From Gemmatimonadota bacterium (GTDB lineage: Bacteria; Latescibacterota; UBA2968; UBA8231), in contig JAPPEF010000234.1 of assembly GCA_028875335.1 (NCBI GenBank), positions 1 through 33,231 of the forward strand: 33,231 nucleotides of DNA. The letters are read 5' to 3'. The position numbers and the translations under genes are program-made. Positions within the stretch are counted from its first letter, which is position 1. Each line of letters starts with the position of its first letter. The notes beneath the pieces were generated by a model. The model saw only the letters and a program-made list of their open reading frames with translations, was not told where the DNA came from and did no database searches. Shown here in pieces: positions 31,831 through 33,231 of this stretch.

Positions 31831-33084
31831 CTAGCCAGAGCCTACTTCACCATGATCGTCGCGATGCCTAAAACAAAGCCAAAAAATCGCCGCGCCAGAG
31901 GCTGTTAAGCAACCTGCCATAAGAAATAGGGCGCGATATCCCAGCGCTTCAATCACATAACCCCCACCTAGCGATACGCCAGCATAACCGAAGCCGGTCA
32001 TTGTCGCCGCCGCTCCGGCCATTGCTGTCCGCCAGCGCAGTGGCATCATTTCCTGTTGGAAAACGGTGAAGGCCGGTCGGCGGACCCCCGCCAGACACAT
32101 CGTGCCCATAAGGCATAAACCAGCAATGGCCCAATGGGGAATTAAAGCGAGGGGGACCAAGATCAGAGCCGAGCACAAAACCGCTCCATTGAACGTGCGG
32201 GTGCGACCAAAACGCTGCACTAGAAAGGGCATCATGAGGGCGGCGGGAATGGCGAGTAATTGTCCTGAAGCAGCCAGCGTACCAATTAGGGCGGTACTCG
32301 CATTTAAGGCGTCATCTAGATAGACATTTAAAAAAGTGCGGACTGCCCCTTCACTGGCGGTGTAAAGAAACGCAATACAAGAGAGTAGCAGGATGAGCTT
32401 CAGCGGCAAGGGGGGGGCATCCGTTGGAGTGTCTTCATGGGGTTCGTGGGTTTCTTGACTCGTCGCCACAAGGGCAAATACGCCTGGGGTGAGTAGCAGG
32501 GAGGCGCAGAGCAATGTATGCCGATAAGGGGCGGGATGGTCGAGGGAAAGTTGCAAGAGGCTGGCAAAGCCGCCCGGCAGGAAGCCCCCGACCAAACTGC
32601 CAGCGAAACCCGCAAGGGGGAAGAGGGCGGCTTGGAGCGAAAATACGTGGTGGCGCTGTGCGGCGCTGGAGACCTTCATCAAGTAGGGGTAGCCGTTGAC
32701 GATGTACAGCGAGATGCCGAGTAAGCCGAGGGAGTTCATGCTGAGAATGAAGTTTTGCTGGTGGATATTAGGGACGAACTCAGCTTGGGAAAGCAGCGCA
32801 TGGCCGACGACGGCCAAGCCAAGGCCGAGGATCATTGTACGGCGATTGCCCCAACGGCCGCCGAGAAAACTGCTCGGTAGGCTGGATAGGGCAAAGGCTA
32901 GGCCGCCGACGGCGTTGACTTGGCCGACGAATGCAGGACCGTAGCCTAGCCGCAGCAAATATAAATTGAACAATAGCGAGTAAATGCCGCTGAATAGGCA
33001 AAATCCAACTAGCCCAGAAGCGAATAGATACAGGTGTATGTCGCGGTTGAAATGGCGAATTGTGCGCAGATATTGGTCTGGCAT
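31831..33084 (-). CDS. Major facilitator superfamily transporter
   Basis: A 417-residue membrane protein with about twelve hydrophobic segments in two halves split by a charged loop (ATSQETHEPHEDTPTDAPP, around residue 217). The loop after the second segment has a degenerate MFS motif A, GGRWGNRRTM, with a matching QRFGRTRTF in the second half. The style is like the bacterial sugar/drug efflux subgroups without known substrate. The start at ATG 33084 has no clear Shine-Dalgarno sequence and is 34 bases downstream of the typA stop on the same strand, so it may be cotranscribed. Convergent with the ABC exporter operon across the hairpin element. Confidence 0.85.
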   Translation of the reverse strand: MPDQYLRTIRHFNRDIHLYLFASGLVGFCLFSGIYSLLFNLYLLRLGYGPAFVGQVNAVGGLAFALSSLPSSFLGGRWGNRRTMILGLGLAVVGHALLSQAEFVPNIHQQNFILSMNSLGLLGISLYIVNGYPYLMKVSSAAQRHHVFSLQAALFPLAGFAGSLVGGFLPGGFASLLQLSLDHPAPYRHTLLCASLLLTPGVFALVATSQETHEPHEDTPTDAPPLPLKLILLLSCIAFLYTASEGAVRTFLNVYLDDALNASTALIGTLAASGQLLAIPAALMMPFLVQRFGRTRTFNGAVLCSALILVPLALIPHWAIAGLCLMGTMCLAGVRRPAFTVFQQEMMPLRWRTAMAGAAATMTGFGYAGVSLGGGYVIEALGYRALFLMAGCLTASGAAIFWLCFRHRDDHGEVGSG

Positions 33085-33118
33085 ACTACGGGCTATGGAT
33101 CGGGGGCGATAGGACGAG

Positions 33119-33231
33119 CTAGACTTTCTTGGCGTTTTTTTCGGCGCGGTAGCGCAGGCTGTGTTGCAGTTCCCTCTTGCGCACGCGCAGGGCCTTGGGC
33201 GTCACTTCCAAGAGCTCGTCGTTGTCCAGAT
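33119..33231 (-). CDS. typA: GTPase TypA/BipA, C-terminal end (gene runs out of window)
   Basis: The last 37 codons read LDNDELLEVTPKALRVRKRE and continue LQHSLRYRAEKNAKKV before TAG. The run DELLEVTPKxLRxRK matches the conserved C-terminus of the ribosome-associated translation GTPase TypA (BipA). The 5' part lies beyond the right edge. The tail after RKREL is short and basic. Confidence 0.88.
   Translation of the reverse strand, partial: LDNDELLEVTPKALRVRKRELQHSLRYRAEKNAKKV

Overview
The window is about 33 kb of GC-rich (roughly 60% by eye) bacterial chromosome with densely packed genes and many 1 to 4 base start/stop overlaps (GTGA, ATGA, TTGA). No rRNA, tRNA, CRISPR array, transposase or phage gene was seen. 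The protein families suggest an uncultured Gram-negative lineage of the Latescibacterota/Poribacteria/Planctomycetes kind: two phytanoyl-CoA-dioxygenase-like (PhyH) proteins, a Gfo/Idh/MocA oxidoreductase, ThuA, a GalD-like enolase-superfamily enzyme, mannonate-dehydratase-like and large alpha/alpha-toroid-like carbohydrate proteins, a CX4CH cytochrome-like lipoprotein and a DUF5777 barrel. The taxon is inferred from gene content only.

Layout. 1-356: C-terminal thioredoxin domain of a truncated gene. 380-5150 (+): DegT-type aminotransferase, unknown protein, Gfo/Idh/MocA oxidoreductase and a toroid-like protein. 5145-6993 (-): ThuA-like protein and GalD-like dehydratase. 7101-10909 (+): SDR, 642-residue toroid-like protein, aldo/keto reductase. 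Together these look like uptake-independent processing of unusual (amino)sugars or sugar acids. 11016-11966 (-): secreted DUF4097 repeat protein with its own terminator. 12164-15802 (+): small unknown protein coupled to a PhyH oxygenase, aminodeoxychorismate synthase PabB with a relic of a fused PabC, and a second DegT aminotransferase. 15841-16257: HEPN/PaREP1-like protein behind a strong promoter that would give a leaderless mRNA. 16345-18436 (-): mannonate-dehydratase-like enzyme and a GH-A-like glycosidase. 18560-22921 (+): PhyH oxygenase and two tandem TlpA-like lipoprotein/secreted thioredoxins, the second carrying an inserted repeat array; a clear terminator follows.

23068-26521 is a compact regulated ABC unit: sigma70-like promoter, palindromic operator over the predicted start site, 17-codon leader ORF, YtrA-type GntR repressor, ABC ATPase, and an ABC-2 permease fused to an LVIVD-type beta-propeller. 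26655-31566 is a cell-envelope operon: CX4CH cytochrome-like lipoprotein, YceI protein, DUF5777 barrel, alkaline-phosphatase-superfamily hydrolase and MsbA-like ABC exporter. It ends at a MITE-like hairpin element bounded by 9-bp direct repeats. 31831-33231 (-) holds an MFS transporter downstream of the 3' end of typA/bipA.

The most interesting items are the permease-propeller fusion, the repeat array inserted in one of two TlpA paralogs, the PabC fossil, the direct repeats bracketing the glycosidase gene, and the hairpin element at 31.6 kb.
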